Positions 53,906 to 63,239 of a DNA stretch of 64,000 nucleotides are shown here, piece by piece. Origin of the DNA: Microbacterium murale (GTDB lineage Bacteria; Actinomycetota; Actinomycetes; Actinomycetales; Microbacteriaceae). Every line of letters begins with the position of its first letter. Positions within the stretch are counted from its first letter, which is position 1. Both the position numbers and the translations under genes were made by a program. The DNA is taken from the NCBI RefSeq assembly GCF_014635185.1, contig NZ_BMCM01000004.1, positions 124,001 to 188,000 of the forward strand, written 5' to 3'. The notes beneath the pieces were generated by a model. It saw nothing but the letters and a program-made list of their open reading frames with translations. It was not told the DNA's origin and did no database searches.

Positions 53906-55011
53906 TGAGACTCGAAGGACTGGAGCTGCGTCGGGTGGCGATGCCGCTCGTCTCGCCGTTTCGCACGTCGTTCGGAACGCAGACCGCGAAGGACATCCTG
54001 CTGATCAGGGCCGTCACAGCGGACGGCGAGGGGTGGGGCGAATGCGTCACCCTTCCCGACCCGGTCTACTCCCCCGAGTACACCGAAGGCGCCGTCGACG
54101 TCATCCGGCGCTTCATCGCACCCGCTCTGGCCGGCGCGCGACTCAGCGGAGCGCACATGATCGGCGAGACGCTTGCGAAGTTCAAGGGGCACCGCATGGC
54201 CAAGGCCGCGGTCGAGATGGCGGTGCTCGATGCCGAGCTTCGTGCACAGGGCCGCTCGTTCGCCCGTGAACTGGGTGCGGTGCACGACACCGTGCCGTGC
54301 GGGGTGTCTGTGGGCATCATGGATGAGATCCCCCGGCTGCTCGATGCCGTCGACGAGTACCTCGACGAGGGCTATGTGCGCATCAAGTTGAAGATCGAGC
54401 CCGGCTGGGACATCGACGTCGTGCGCGCGGTGCGCGAACGCATCGGCGATGGCGTGCAGCTGCAGGTGGATGCGAACACGGCGTACACGCTCCGCGATGC
54501 GCAGCACCTCGCACGGCTCGACGAATTCGGGCTGCTGCTGATCGAACAGCCGCTGGAGGAGGAGGACATCCTCGGGCACGCCGAACTCGCCCGAATCCTC
54601 AGCACCCCCATCTGCCTGGACGAGTCGATCACGTCGGCGCAGACGACCGCCGCGGCGATCGGCCTCGGAGCGACCAGCATCGTGAACATCAAACCGGGCA
54701 GGGTCGGCGGATATCTCGAGGCCCGCCGCATCCACGACGTCGCGATGGCGCACGGGGTGCCGGTGTGGTGCGGCGGGATGGTGGAGTCGGGGATCGGTCG
54801 CGCAGCCAACATCGCCCTGGCTGCGCTGCCCGGTTTCACGCTTCCGGGAGATGTGTCCGCCAGCGATCGCTTCTACCGCACCGACATCACCGAGCCGTTC
54901 GTGATGAAGGACGGCCACCTGGCCGTGCCGCAGGGCCCCGGCCTCGGTGTCACGCCGATTCCGGAGGTGCTCGACGAGCTCACGACCTGGACCCAGTGGG
55001 TGCCGATGTGA
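53902..55011 (+). CDS. N-succinylamino acid racemase / o-succinylbenzoate synthase-like enolase
   Basis: 369-residue muconate-lactonising subgroup enzyme. Catalytic lysines Lys162-x-Lys164 (IKLKIEPG) and Lys264 (NIKPGRVGG) and metal ligands Asp190, Glu215 and Asp240 are all present. GMVESGIGR is typical of the OSBS/NSAR family. Sequence alone cannot separate o-succinylbenzoate synthase (menC, menaquinone pathway) from racemase. The adjacent GNAT and M20 genes and the absence of men genes favour N-succinylamino acid racemase. ATG 53902 or ATG 53905 could be the start; GGAAGGGA precedes both. Confidence 0.88.
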   Translation: MMRLEGLELRRVAMPLVSPFRTSFGTQTAKDILLIRAVTADGEGWGECVTLPDPVYSPEYTEGAVDVIRRFIAPALAGARLSGAHMIGETLAKFKGHRMAKAAVEMAVLDAELRAQGRSFARELGAVHDTVPCGVSVGIMDEIPRLLDAVDEYLDEGYVRIKLKIEPGWDIDVVRAVRERIGDGVQLQVDANTAYTLRDAQHLARLDEFGLLLIEQPLEEEDILGHAELARILSTPICLDESITSAQTTAAAIGLGATSIVNIKPGRVGGYLEARRIHDVAMAHGVPVWCGGMVESGIGRAANIALAALPGFTLPGDVSASDRFYRTDITEPFVMKDGHLAVPQGPGLGVTPIPEVLDELTTWTQWVPM

Positions 55012-55014
55012 GGT

Positions 55015-55020
55015 TATGCT
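55015..55020 (+). promoter_or_regulatory. -10 box of a leaderless promoter for the PucR regulator
   Basis: TATGCT followed by 7 nt and ATG 55028, starting 3 nt after the racemase stop codon. Confidence 0.6.
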
Positions 55021-55027
55021 CACGGTT

Positions 55028-56650
55028 ATGAGCTCGCTGACCCGGTCGAGCTGGGGCCGCGTCTACGACGACCTCGGTGTGACTCTCCTCGACGTCGCGC
55101 ATGGCGCGATCGACGTGGATCAGCAGGTCGGCGGCGTCGTGATCCACGACCCGATCGACGAACCGGTCTATCCGCCGGATGCGATCGTCCTCGCGGTCGG
55201 AGTCCAGGACCCTGGTGCCCTGGCGTCACTGATGTCGGATGCCGGTGGGCGCGGCGCCGTCGCCGTGGTGGTGCGCGCGTCGATCGAACTTCCGGACGCC
55301 GTCCTCGGCGAAGCGGACGACGCCGGTGTCGCGATCCTCAGTCTTGCGCGTGGAGCGACCTGGACGCAGTTGGCTGCCCTTCTGCGCTCCGTGCTCTCGG
55401 AGGACGACATCGGGCGCACGCCGTCCGAGTCGCTCGGCGGTGTCTCGGCCGGCGACCTTTTCGCCGTCGCGAATGCGATCGCCGCCCTCTTGGGCGCTCC
55501 CGTCACGATCGAGGACCGCTCGTCGCGCGTGCTCGCGTTCTCCGGCGGACAGGAGTCTGCCGACGAGTCGCGGGTCGAGACGATCATCGGCCGCCAGGTG
55601 CCTGATCGATATGCGCGCGTACTCACCGAGATGGGCGTGTTCCGAGATCTGTATCGCGACGACGTCCCCGTCGTGATCGACCCGATGGATCTCGGTCAGG
55701 GTGTGACGACGCAGCGCATCGCCATCGCGGTGCGCGCCGGCGATGAGGTGCTGGGCTCGATCTGGGCGGCGATGGACGGGCCGCTCACACCCGAGCGCAC
55801 GTCGACGCTGCGGGATGCCGCGAAACTCGTCGCGCTGCATCTGCTGCGGGTGCGTGCAGGAGCGGATGCCGAGCGTCGGCTGCGGGCAGAGCTCGTGAGC
55901 AGGGCGGTCGACGGCGGTGCAGAGGCGCGTGACGCGCTGAGCCGCCTCGGCCTGGCGGGTCAGCGCGTCTGCGTCGCCGCAGCCGCACTCGCCAGGGGCC
56001 CGGGAGGCGAGACCCGAAGCGATCAAGACCTCATCGCCGACCGCGAGCGCCTCACCGATGCCCTTGCTCTGCATCTTTCCGCCGTGCAGCGCGGTGCGGC
56101 GGTGGCGCTCGTCGGAGACACCGTCTACGGCATCCTTCCCGTCGCCGACGTGTCGGCCGAGGAGCGCTCGGCACGCCTCGCCGAGGATTTCCTGCAGCGC
56201 GTCGGTTCTCGACTGCCGGCGCTGATCGGGATCGGTCAGCCGGCGGAGTCGGTCGCCGACATCGCCCGCTCGCGCACGCAGGCGCGACGGGTGCTGCGTG
56301 TTCTCGCGGAACGGCCGGGCCACCGCACGATCGCCCGTCTCTCCGAGGTCGAGACGGAATCGCTCCTGCTGGAGCTGCGTGACATGCGCGCGTCTCGCGG
56401 CGACGTCATCTCGGGGACGCTCGAACGCCTTGTCGAGTACGACGCACGCAATGACGCGCATCTGATCGAGACGCTCTCGGCCTGGCTGGACAGCTTCGGC
56501 GAGGTGAAGACCGCCGCAGCGGCGTGCTTCGTGCACCCGAACACGTTCCGCTATCGGCTGCGCCGCGCCGTGGAGGTCAGCGGCATCGACCTCGACGACC
56601 CGGAGGCGCGCTTCGCGACCATGCTCGAACTGCGCACGCTTCCGCACTGA
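55028..56650 (+). CDS. PucR/CdaR-family transcriptional regulator
   Basis: 540 residues. An N-terminal ligand-sensing region (about 1-140, purine catabolism PucR-like) and a GAF-like middle section (ALLGAPVTIEDRSSRVLAFSG) precede a GGDEF-like/CdaR segment and the C-terminal helix-turn-helix with FVHPNTFRYRLRR. Such regulators commonly activate nitrogen-source or amino-acid catabolic operons from an adjacent gene. It has its own TATGCT leaderless promoter and lies at the end of the D-amino acid island, so it is the probable local regulator (inference). Confidence 0.87.
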   Translation: MSSLTRSSWGRVYDDLGVTLLDVAHGAIDVDQQVGGVVIHDPIDEPVYPPDAIVLAVGVQDPGALASLMSDAGGRGAVAVVVRASIELPDAVLGEADDAGVAILSLARGATWTQLAALLRSVLSEDDIGRTPSESLGGVSAGDLFAVANAIAALLGAPVTIEDRSSRVLAFSGGQESADESRVETIIGRQVPDRYARVLTEMGVFRDLYRDDVPVVIDPMDLGQGVTTQRIAIAVRAGDEVLGSIWAAMDGPLTPERTSTLRDAAKLVALHLLRVRAGADAERRLRAELVSRAVDGGAEARDALSRLGLAGQRVCVAAAALARGPGGETRSDQDLIADRERLTDALALHLSAVQRGAAVALVGDTVYGILPVADVSAEERSARLAEDFLQRVGSRLPALIGIGQPAESVADIARSRTQARRVLRVLAERPGHRTIARLSEVETESLLLELRDMRASRGDVISGTLERLVEYDARNDAHLIETLSAWLDSFGEVKTAAAACFVHPNTFRYRLRRAVEVSGIDLDDPEARFATMLELRTLPH

Positions 56651-56668
56651 TCACTGCTGCCGGGCGAC

Positions 56669-58471
56669 TCAGTTGACCTGGTCGCTGACCTCCAGCCAGC
56701 GCGTCTCGTTATCTTCGACCTCGGACTCCAGCGCGCTGATCCGCTTCATCTTCTGAGCGAGTCCTTCGTAGTCGGACTGATCGTGCTCCACCAGCGCGTG
56801 CTTGGCCTTGTCGATCTGCTGGGTGAGCTTCTGGATCTTGCGCTCGAGAGCTGCGACCTCCTTCTGCGCTGCGCGGAGAGCAGCGCCGTCCAGGCCGGAC
56901 GATGACGTCGTCGCCTTCGCCGATGGTGCCCCATTCTGCTCTGCCGCCCGCAGCCGCAGATACTCGTCCACACCACCCGGAAGGTGTCGGAGTCTGCCTC
57001 CCATGACGGCGAACTGCTGGTCGGTGACGCGCTCGAGGAAGTACCGGTCGTGGCTGACCACGAGCAGAGTGCCTGGCCAGGAGTCCAGCAGGTCCTCGAT
57101 GGCCGCGAGCATGTCGGTGTCCATGTCGTTGGTCGGCTCGTCGAGGATCAGCACGTTGGGCTGTTCGAGCAGCACGAGCAGCAGCTGGAGCCGTCGCTGC
57201 TGACCACCGGAGAGATCCTTCACCGGCGTCGAGAGCTGAGCGGATGAGAAGCCGAGGCGCTCGAGGAGCTGGCCGGGTGTGAGCGACTGCGACTTGGACC
57301 CGGTACCGAAGGTGTACTCGGTGCGCAGGCTCTCGATGACCTTTCTGACCGGATCGTTCCACACCGCGGCCAGCTCGTCGATCCGCTGAGTGAGGGTCTT
57401 GACCTTGACCGTCGTGCCGCGCTTCACCCGTCCGCTGGTCGGCTCGATCGTTCCCGCGACGAGCCCGAGCAGCGTCGACTTGCCTGCACCGTTCACGCCG
57501 AGGATCCCGGTGCGCTCGCCCGGTGCGATGCGCCATTCCACGTCGTGCAGTACCTCGCGGGCTGCGCCGGTGTCCGTCGCGGGGTACGTCACGCCGGCAT
57601 CCAGCAGGTCGACGACGTCCTTGCCGAGGCGGGAGACGGCGAGGGACTGCAGCGACACCTTGTCGCGGATCTCCGGCACATCCTCGATCAGTTCGTTCGC
57701 GGCATCGATGCGGAACTTCGGCTTCGCCGTACGCGCCGGCGCACCGCGGCGCAGCCACGCGAGCTCCTTGCGCGCGAGGTTCTGCCGCTTCGCCTCTGTC
57801 ACCGCCGACATGCGATCGCGCTCCACGCGCTGCAGGATGTACGCGGCGTAACCGCCCTCGAAGGGCTCGACGATGCGGTCGTGCACCTCCCAGGTCTCGG
57901 TGCAGACCTCGTCGAGGAACCAACGGTCGTGCGTGACGACGAGGAACGCGCCGGAGTTCACGGCCCAACGCTTCTTCAGGTGCCCGGCGAGCCAGGTGAT
58001 CGCCTCGACGTCGAGGTGGTTGGTCGGCTCATCCAGCGCGACGATGTCCCAGTCCTTGACGAGCAGTGTGGCGAGCGCGACACGACGCCGCTGGCCACCG
58101 CTGAGACCCAGCACCTGCGCGTTCCAGTCCAGATCTGCGAGCAGTCCCTGGATGACGTCGCGCACGCGGGCGTCGCCCGCCCACTCGTACTCCGGCATGT
58201 CGCCGACGACCGACTGTGCGATCGTGAGCGAGTCGTCGAGGGTGTCGGCCTGATCCAGCACGCCGACGGTGGTGCCGGCGCGCATCGTCACGCGTCCGGC
58301 ATCCGGCTCCTTGCGACCGGCGAGCATCGCCAGCAAGGAGGATTTGCCGTCGCCGTTGCGACCGACGATGCCGATCCGATCCCCCTCCTCGATGCCGAGG
58401 GTGATGGAGTCGAAGACGACCTTGGTCGGGTATTCCAGATGGAGGCCCTCGGCCCCGAGAAGATGTGCCAT
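56669..58471 (-). CDS. ABC-F family ATPase, Uup-like
   Basis: Soluble translation/DNA-associated ABC protein, 600 residues with two ATP-binding domains (Walker A GRNGDGKSS and GVNGAGKST; signatures LSGGQRRR and LSGGQQRR) and no membrane segment. The interdomain linker contains ARKELAWLRRGAPARTAKPK, the Uup-type arm, and the last 70 residues form a charged coiled coil. These are features of Uup and not EttA. ATG 58471 has GGAG four nt upstream. It is divergent from a deaminase gene 46 bp away. An antibiotic-resistance role is possible but not indicated. Confidence 0.9.
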   Translation of the reverse strand: MAHLLGAEGLHLEYPTKVVFDSITLGIEEGDRIGIVGRNGDGKSSLLAMLAGRKEPDAGRVTMRAGTTVGVLDQADTLDDSLTIAQSVVGDMPEYEWAGDARVRDVIQGLLADLDWNAQVLGLSGGQRRRVALATLLVKDWDIVALDEPTNHLDVEAITWLAGHLKKRWAVNSGAFLVVTHDRWFLDEVCTETWEVHDRIVEPFEGGYAAYILQRVERDRMSAVTEAKRQNLARKELAWLRRGAPARTAKPKFRIDAANELIEDVPEIRDKVSLQSLAVSRLGKDVVDLLDAGVTYPATDTGAAREVLHDVEWRIAPGERTGILGVNGAGKSTLLGLVAGTIEPTSGRVKRGTTVKVKTLTQRIDELAAVWNDPVRKVIESLRTEYTFGTGSKSQSLTPGQLLERLGFSSAQLSTPVKDLSGGQQRRLQLLLVLLEQPNVLILDEPTNDMDTDMLAAIEDLLDSWPGTLLVVSHDRYFLERVTDQQFAVMGGRLRHLPGGVDEYLRLRAAEQNGAPSAKATTSSSGLDGAALRAAQKEVAALERKIQKLTQQIDKAKHALVEHDQSDYEGLAQKMKRISALESEVEDNETRWLEVSDQVN

Positions 58472-58504
58472 GTCACTCCAAGGCTACGGCAGTCGGCTGA
58501 TTGC

Positions 58505-58510
58505 TAACCT
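58505..58510 (+). promoter_or_regulatory. -10 box of a leaderless promoter for the deaminase
   Basis: TAACCT followed by 7 nt and ATG 58518. A minus-strand TAGCCT lies about 25 bp away and could serve the ABC-F gene. Confidence 0.55.
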
Positions 58511-58517
58511 CGGTGCC

Positions 58518-59009
58518 ATGACGACCTTCCATGAGCCCACTGCCGCCGAGTCCGCACATCTTCGCCGCTGCGTCGATCTCGCCCGCGAGGCGCTCGACGA
58601 CGGAGACGAGCCGTTCGGATCCGTCCTCGTCGATGCCGAGGGCGCTGTCCGCTTCGAAGACCGCAACCGTGTCAAGGACGGGGATCAGACGCGGCATCCG
58701 GAGTTCGAGATCGCCCGCTGGTCGGCGACGAATCTCACCGCCGAGGAGCGCGCATCGAGCACGGTGTACACCTCGGGCGAGCACTGCCCGATGTGCGCGG
58801 CGGCGCACGCGTGGATGGGGCTGGGCCGCATCGTCTATGCGGCGAGTTCGGCGCAGCTCGTGCAGTGGAGTGCAGAGCGCGGCGCCGCGCCCTCCCCCGT
58901 GGCGGCGCTGCCCATCACGGCCATCGCCCCCGGTGTCCCCGTCGCGGGGCCCGTCGCCGCGTTCACGGACGAACTTCGCGCACTGCACCTTCGCCGAGGG
59001 CGCGGCTGA
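58518..59009 (+). CDS. Nucleoside/guanine deaminase-like protein (CDA fold)
   Basis: 163 residues of the cytidine/deoxycytidylate deaminase fold, starting at ATG 58518 although the frame is open further upstream. The zinc site is HPEFE (His and catalytic Glu) with EHCPMC supplying two Cys, as in guanine deaminases and tRNA-adenosine deaminases; PFGSVLVD is the usual first-strand motif. The conserved Trp in HAWMG fits the guanine-deaminase-like branch. Substrate unknown. It is not linked to the nucleoside operon at the other end of the window. Confidence 0.86.
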   Translation: MTTFHEPTAAESAHLRRCVDLAREALDDGDEPFGSVLVDAEGAVRFEDRNRVKDGDQTRHPEFEIARWSATNLTAEERASSTVYTSGEHCPMCAAAHAWMGLGRIVYAASSAQLVQWSAERGAAPSPVAALPITAIAPGVPVAGPVAAFTDELRALHLRRGRG

Positions 59010-59017
59010 CACGGAAC

Positions 59018-59049
59018 GAGCCGCCCGGACCCTGAGGTCCGGACGGCTC
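59018..59049. terminator. 14-bp bidirectional hairpin between the deaminase and chvE
   Basis: The arms 59018-59031 and 59036-59049 pair over 14 positions with one mismatch and a 4-nt loop, 8 nt after the deaminase stop and 21 nt from the chvE stop on the other strand. Confidence 0.75.
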
Positions 59050-59070
59050 GCGCGTCCCCAAAGGGAGTCG

Positions 59071-60189
59071 TTACTTGTACGACTCCACGATCTCCAGGAG
59101 GCTCGGCACGTTGGCGTATGCCTCGGCAGCGTTCTCCTTCGTGACGATGACCGGGTCGAGCAGGTACGACGGGACGACCTTCGAGCCGTTGTCATAGGAC
59201 TCGGTGTCGTTGACCTCGGCCTCTTCGCCCTTCTGCAGCTGTCCGACCATCTTGATGGCCTGCTCCACGAGCAGCGTGGTGTCCTTGTTGATCGTGGAGT
59301 ACTGGATGCCCTCCATGATCGACTTCACGGACTCGACCTCGGAGTCCTGACCGGTGACGACCGGCACGCCCTTACCGGCCTGCTGTGCAGAGGTGAGGAT
59401 GGCGCGTGCCAGGGTGTCGTTCGGCGACAGCACGCCGTCGAGCACCACGTCGCCGCCGTACGAGCCGGTGAGCAGCGTGTCCATGCGGTTCTGCGCGTTC
59501 TCCGCGAGCCAGCCCTCGGTGGCGGTCTGAGCGATCTCGGTCTGACCCGAGACGACGTTCAGCGTGCCGTCATCGATCGCCGGCTGCAGGACCTCCATCG
59601 CGCCGTCGAAGAAGACGGCCGAGTTGGCGTCGTCCGGCGAGCCGGAGAACAGCTCGACGTTGTACGGCGCCTCGTGACCGGCGCGCTCTGCGAGCCCGTC
59701 GAGCAGGGCCTGGCCCTGGAGGTTGCCGACCTTGAAGTTGTCGAACGCGACGTAGTAGTCGAGCGCATCGGTGTTCTCGATGAGGCGGTCGTACGCGATC
59801 ACGTAGGCGCCGGCATCCTTGGCCGCCTGTACCTGCGTGGCCAGCTGCTTGCCGTCCTTCGCGCCGATGATGATGACCTTGGCGCCGTTGGTGACCATCG
59901 ACGTGATCTGGTTCTGCTGCTCGGCGACGGTGTTGCTGGCCGGCGCGTACTGCACGTCGGCCTTGTAGCCGGCCTCTTCCAGTCCGTCGGTGAACAGCTG
60001 ACCGGCCAGCACCCAGTTCTCACTGGTCTTGTCCGGCAGCGCGACGCCGATCGTCGAGCCTGCGTCGAATCCGGTGACTTCCTCGTCGGTACCGCCGCCG
60101 GTGTCGCCGCCACGGTCGGATGAGCAACCGGTGAGGGCGAGAGCTGTTGCGGCGACAAGCGCTGTGGCCGCAAATGCCATTCTCTTCAT
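59071..60189 (-). CDS. chvE: Multiple-monosaccharide-binding lipoprotein (ChvE type)
   Basis: 372-residue periplasmic-binding-protein-like receptor (type 1 fold) with a signal peptide and lipobox LTGC followed by a Gly/Asp linker. Motifs such as IGVALPDKTSENWVLAG, AYDRLIENTDALDYYV and VTGQDSEVESVKSI are the ChvE/XylF pattern for aldose pyranoses (xylose, galactose, glucose, arabinose). It is cotranscribed with gguB and gguA but is the last gene here, 30 bp after the permease. AAAGAG precedes the ATG. Confidence 0.92.
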   Translation of the reverse strand: MKRMAFAATALVAATALALTGCSSDRGGDTGGGTDEEVTGFDAGSTIGVALPDKTSENWVLAGQLFTDGLEEAGYKADVQYAPASNTVAEQQNQITSMVTNGAKVIIIGAKDGKQLATQVQAAKDAGAYVIAYDRLIENTDALDYYVAFDNFKVGNLQGQALLDGLAERAGHEAPYNVELFSGSPDDANSAVFFDGAMEVLQPAIDDGTLNVVSGQTEIAQTATEGWLAENAQNRMDTLLTGSYGGDVVLDGVLSPNDTLARAILTSAQQAGKGVPVVTGQDSEVESVKSIMEGIQYSTINKDTTLLVEQAIKMVGQLQKGEEAEVNDTESYDNGSKVVPSYLLDPVIVTKENAAEAYANVPSLLEIVESYK

Positions 60190-60219
60190 GCGATCTCTTT
60201 CTCTGTTTCTTGGTGTGGA

Positions 60220-61542
60220 TTACTTGGGTTTTGGATAGTCGGTGAGGTTGGGGCCGTCCGGACGGTTGCGCCGGCGCATCATGAAGCCGATCAGCGACGG
60301 GCGGCCCTGTTGCTTGTTCCAGACGTCGATGCCGACGGCGACGAGGAGCACGAGGCCCTTGATCATCGCGACCACGTCGGCGCCCTGGCCGAGCAGCTGC
60401 AGACCGTTGTTGAGGAACGCCATCACGAGACCACCGATGATCGACCCGATCACCGTGCCGATGCCGCCGGCGACGGCGGCGCCGCCGATGAACACACTGG
60501 CGATGGCGTCGAGTTCCCAGCCGTTTCCGTCACCGGGGCCGGAGGCCTGCGATCGTGCGACGAAGATCATGCCGGCGAGAGCGGCGAGCGTGGACATGTT
60601 CATCATCACGAAGAAGTCGACCCAGCGGTCCTTCACACCCGACAGGCTGGCGGCCTGCCGGTTGCCGCCGACCGCGTAGATGTGCCGGCCGAAGACCGTG
60701 TTGCGCGTGACGAAGGAGTAGATGATGACCAGTGCGAGCAGGATGATTCCCGACACCGGGAAGCTCGTACCAGGACGACCGGTGGCGAACATCCAGCCGG
60801 CTACGAGGACGACGACCGACAGCAGCACGACCTTGGTCACACTCACCCACAGGGGTGCGGTGTCAGAGCCCATCTTGTGCTGAACGCGGCGGGTGCGGAT
60901 CTCCCAGAAGATCAGCCACGCGACGCCGGCGAGGGCGAGGATCATGGTCGGCACGTTGAACGGCAGCGGAAGCGAGACCTCGGGCAGGTACCCCGCACCG
61001 ATGTAGACGAACTCCTTGGGCACCGGGATGGACTGCGAGTCGCCGATCCACTGGTTGGCGCCACGGAAGAACAGCATGCCGGCCAGCGTCACGATGAACG
61101 CCGGCACCCCGATGTATGCAACCCAGAACCCTTGCCATGCCCCGACCAGGGCACCGACGACCAGGCCGAGGACGATGGCCAGCGGCCAGGGAAGGTTCCA
61201 CTCCGCCATCGATTTCGCGACGATGATGCCGACGAAGGCTGCGACCGATCCGACCGACAGGTCGATGTGACCCATGATGATCACCATCACCATCCCGATC
61301 GCGAGGATCAGGATGAAGGAGTACTGGTTGATGACGTTGATCAGGTTGCCGGGTGTCAGCGTCGCGCCGTTCGGGCCGTTGCGCACCAGCGTCATGACCT
61401 CGAAGAAGAGGACGATGACGATCAGGCTGCCGAAGATGCCGAACTGGCGCAGCGACGACTGCGCACCACCGAACATCTTTCGGATGTCGCGGAAGTGGAA
61501 CCCCTGATCCTTGACCTCGGGGGTGGTGCTGGTGCTGCTCAT
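60220..61542 (-). CDS. gguB: Multiple-monosaccharide ABC transporter permease (GguB/XylH type)
   Basis: 440-residue inner-membrane protein with about eleven helices, longer than RbsC because of an N-terminal cytoplasmic segment (about 30 residues) and extra helices, as is normal for GguB/MmsB. Signature regions [17 protein letters not shown] and [17 protein letters not shown] are present. The ATG overlaps the gguA stop codon by 4 nt. It forms the homodimeric channel. Confidence 0.93.
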   Translation of the reverse strand: MSSTSTTPEVKDQGFHFRDIRKMFGGAQSSLRQFGIFGSLIVIVLFFEVMTLVRNGPNGATLTPGNLINVINQYSFILILAIGMVMVIIMGHIDLSVGSVAAFVGIIVAKSMAEWNLPWPLAIVLGLVVGALVGAWQGFWVAYIGVPAFIVTLAGMLFFRGANQWIGDSQSIPVPKEFVYIGAGYLPEVSLPLPFNVPTMILALAGVAWLIFWEIRTRRVQHKMGSDTAPLWVSVTKVVLLSVVVLVAGWMFATGRPGTSFPVSGIILLALVIIYSFVTRNTVFGRHIYAVGGNRQAASLSGVKDRWVDFFVMMNMSTLAALAGMIFVARSQASGPGDGNGWELDAIASVFIGGAAVAGGIGTVIGSIIGGLVMAFLNNGLQLLGQGADVVAMIKGLVLLVAVGIDVWNKQQGRPSLIGFMMRRRNRPDGPNLTDYPKPK

Positions 61543-63107
61543 GCGGTCGCTTTCTGGTTCGTGGAGGTCATGCTGCGCATGAGCGCCTCCGGAGTTGCCT
61601 GGTCAGCGGGGATGCAGTCGGTGACGCGCCCCTCGAAGATCGTGTAGATGCGATCGGAGATGCCCATCAGCTCTGGCAGCTCGCTGGAGATGACGATGAC
61701 GCCCTTTCCGGATGCCGCGAGCTCGTTGATGATCGAGTAGATCTCGTACTTCGCGCCGACGTCGATGCCACGGGTGGGCTCATCGAGGATCAGCAGGTCG
61801 GGGTCGGTGAACATCCACTTGGCGAGCACGACCTTCTGCTGGTTTCCGCCGGAGAGCTTGCCGACGCCCTCTTCGACCGAGGGGGTCTTGATGCGCAGGG
61901 CCTTGCGGTACCGCTCGGCCACCGCGAACTCCTCGCGGCCGTCGACCACTCCCCGGCCTGCGATCTTCGACAGCTTGGCGGAGACGATCGCGCGCTTGAT
62001 CGTGTCGAGCAGGTTCAGCCCCAGGGTCTTGCGGTCTTCGCTGACGTAGGCGAGGCCGTGGCGGATGGCACTGGACACGTCGCGCAGTTCGATCTCCTCG
62101 CCGTCCTTGAACATCTGGCCGCCGAGGAAGTTGCCGTACGAGCGGCCGAAGATGCTGCGGGCGAACTCGGTGCGTCCGGCGCCCATGAGACCGGCGATGC
62201 CGACGACTTCGCCGCGACGGACGGTGAGTCCGGATCCCTTGACGACCATGCGCTCGGCGACGGTGGGATGCTGCACCCACCAGTCCTTGACCTCGAAGAA
62301 GACCTCGCCGATCTCCGGCGTGCGGTCGGGGTACCGGCTCTCGAGGGAACGACCGACCATGCCCCGGATGATGCGGTCCTCGTTGATCTCGCCCTTGGTG
62401 ATGTCGAGGGTCTCGACGGTGCGGCCGTCGCGGATGATCGTGATCTCGTCGGCGATCTGCTCGATCTCGTTGAGCTTGTGGCTGATCATGATCGACGCGA
62501 TGCCCTTGGCCTTGAGGCCGAGGATCAGATCGAGCAGGTGCTGCGAGTCGTTCTCGTTCAGCGCCGCCGTGGGCTCGTCGAGGATGAGCAGGCGCACATC
62601 CTTGTTCAGCGCCTTGGCGATCTCGATCAGCTGCTGCTTGCCGACACCGAGGTGCTTGATCGCGATATCGGGATCCTCGTTGAGGCCCACGCGGGCGAGC
62701 AGCTCAGTGGCACGGGTCTTCGCCGCGCTCCAGTCGATGACGCCGCCGCTCGCGATCTCGTTGCCGAGGAAGATGTTCTCGGTGATCGAGAGCTCGGGGA
62801 TCAGCGCGAGCTCCTGGTGGATGATGGCGATGCCGGCCTGCTCGCTGGCCACGATGTCCTTGTAGCGCTGCTCTTCGCCGTACAGCAGGATGTCGCCGTC
62901 GTACGTGCCGTAGGGGTAGACCCCGGAGAGCACCTTCATCAGAGTCGACTTGCCGGCGCCGTTCTCACCGCAGATCGCGTGGATCTCGCCCGCGCGCACG
63001 GTGATCGAGACGTCGGAGAGTGCTTTCACACCGGGGAACTCCTTGGTGATGTTTCGCATCTCCAGGATCGGCCCCGACACTGCTGGCATCGTTGCTGTGC
63101 TGCTCAC
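61539..63107 (-). CDS. gguA: Multiple-monosaccharide ABC transporter ATPase (GguA/XylG type)
   Basis: 522 residues from GTG 63107, which has GAGGAAG four nt upstream; the longer frame to 63140 would begin inside the operator region. Two ATP-binding domains: the first with Walker [10 protein letters not shown] and [11 protein letters not shown], the second with degenerate Walker [10 protein letters not shown], signature LSGGNQQK and [22 protein letters not shown] is typical for the GguA group. It is the first gene of the operon, behind a LacI-type operator. Confidence 0.93.
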   Translation of the reverse strand: MSSTATMPAVSGPILEMRNITKEFPGVKALSDVSITVRAGEIHAICGENGAGKSTLMKVLSGVYPYGTYDGDILLYGEEQRYKDIVASEQAGIAIIHQELALIPELSITENIFLGNEIASGGVIDWSAAKTRATELLARVGLNEDPDIAIKHLGVGKQQLIEIAKALNKDVRLLILDEPTAALNENDSQHLLDLILGLKAKGIASIMISHKLNEIEQIADEITIIRDGRTVETLDITKGEINEDRIIRGMVGRSLESRYPDRTPEIGEVFFEVKDWWVQHPTVAERMVVKGSGLTVRRGEVVGIAGLMGAGRTEFARSIFGRSYGNFLGGQMFKDGEEIELRDVSSAIRHGLAYVSEDRKTLGLNLLDTIKRAIVSAKLSKIAGRGVVDGREEFAVAERYRKALRIKTPSVEEGVGKLSGGNQQKVVLAKWMFTDPDLLILDEPTRGIDVGAKYEIYSIINELAASGKGVIVISSELPELMGISDRIYTIFEGRVTDCIPADQATPEALMRSMTSTNQKATA

Positions 63108-63139
63108 GGATCTTCCTCGATACTTGACGGTCATTCTCA

Positions 63140-63155
63140 ATGTGACCGTTCACAT
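63140..63155. promoter_or_regulatory. LacI-type operator upstream of the monosaccharide transporter
   Basis: ATGTGACCGTTCACAT is a 16-bp palindrome with one mismatched pair and a central CG, the classical LacI/GalR operator form. It lies 33 bp before the gguA GTG, within the likely promoter. The adjacent LacI-family gene (63240 onward) is the natural candidate repressor. Confidence 0.7.
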
Positions 63156-63239
63156 GAGACACAATATTGCGCCTGTTGATCTCCGGTGTCAAGTGGAGGT
63201 CTTCTCTCGTTGCGTTATCGAGACGCGATCGGCGCGATG

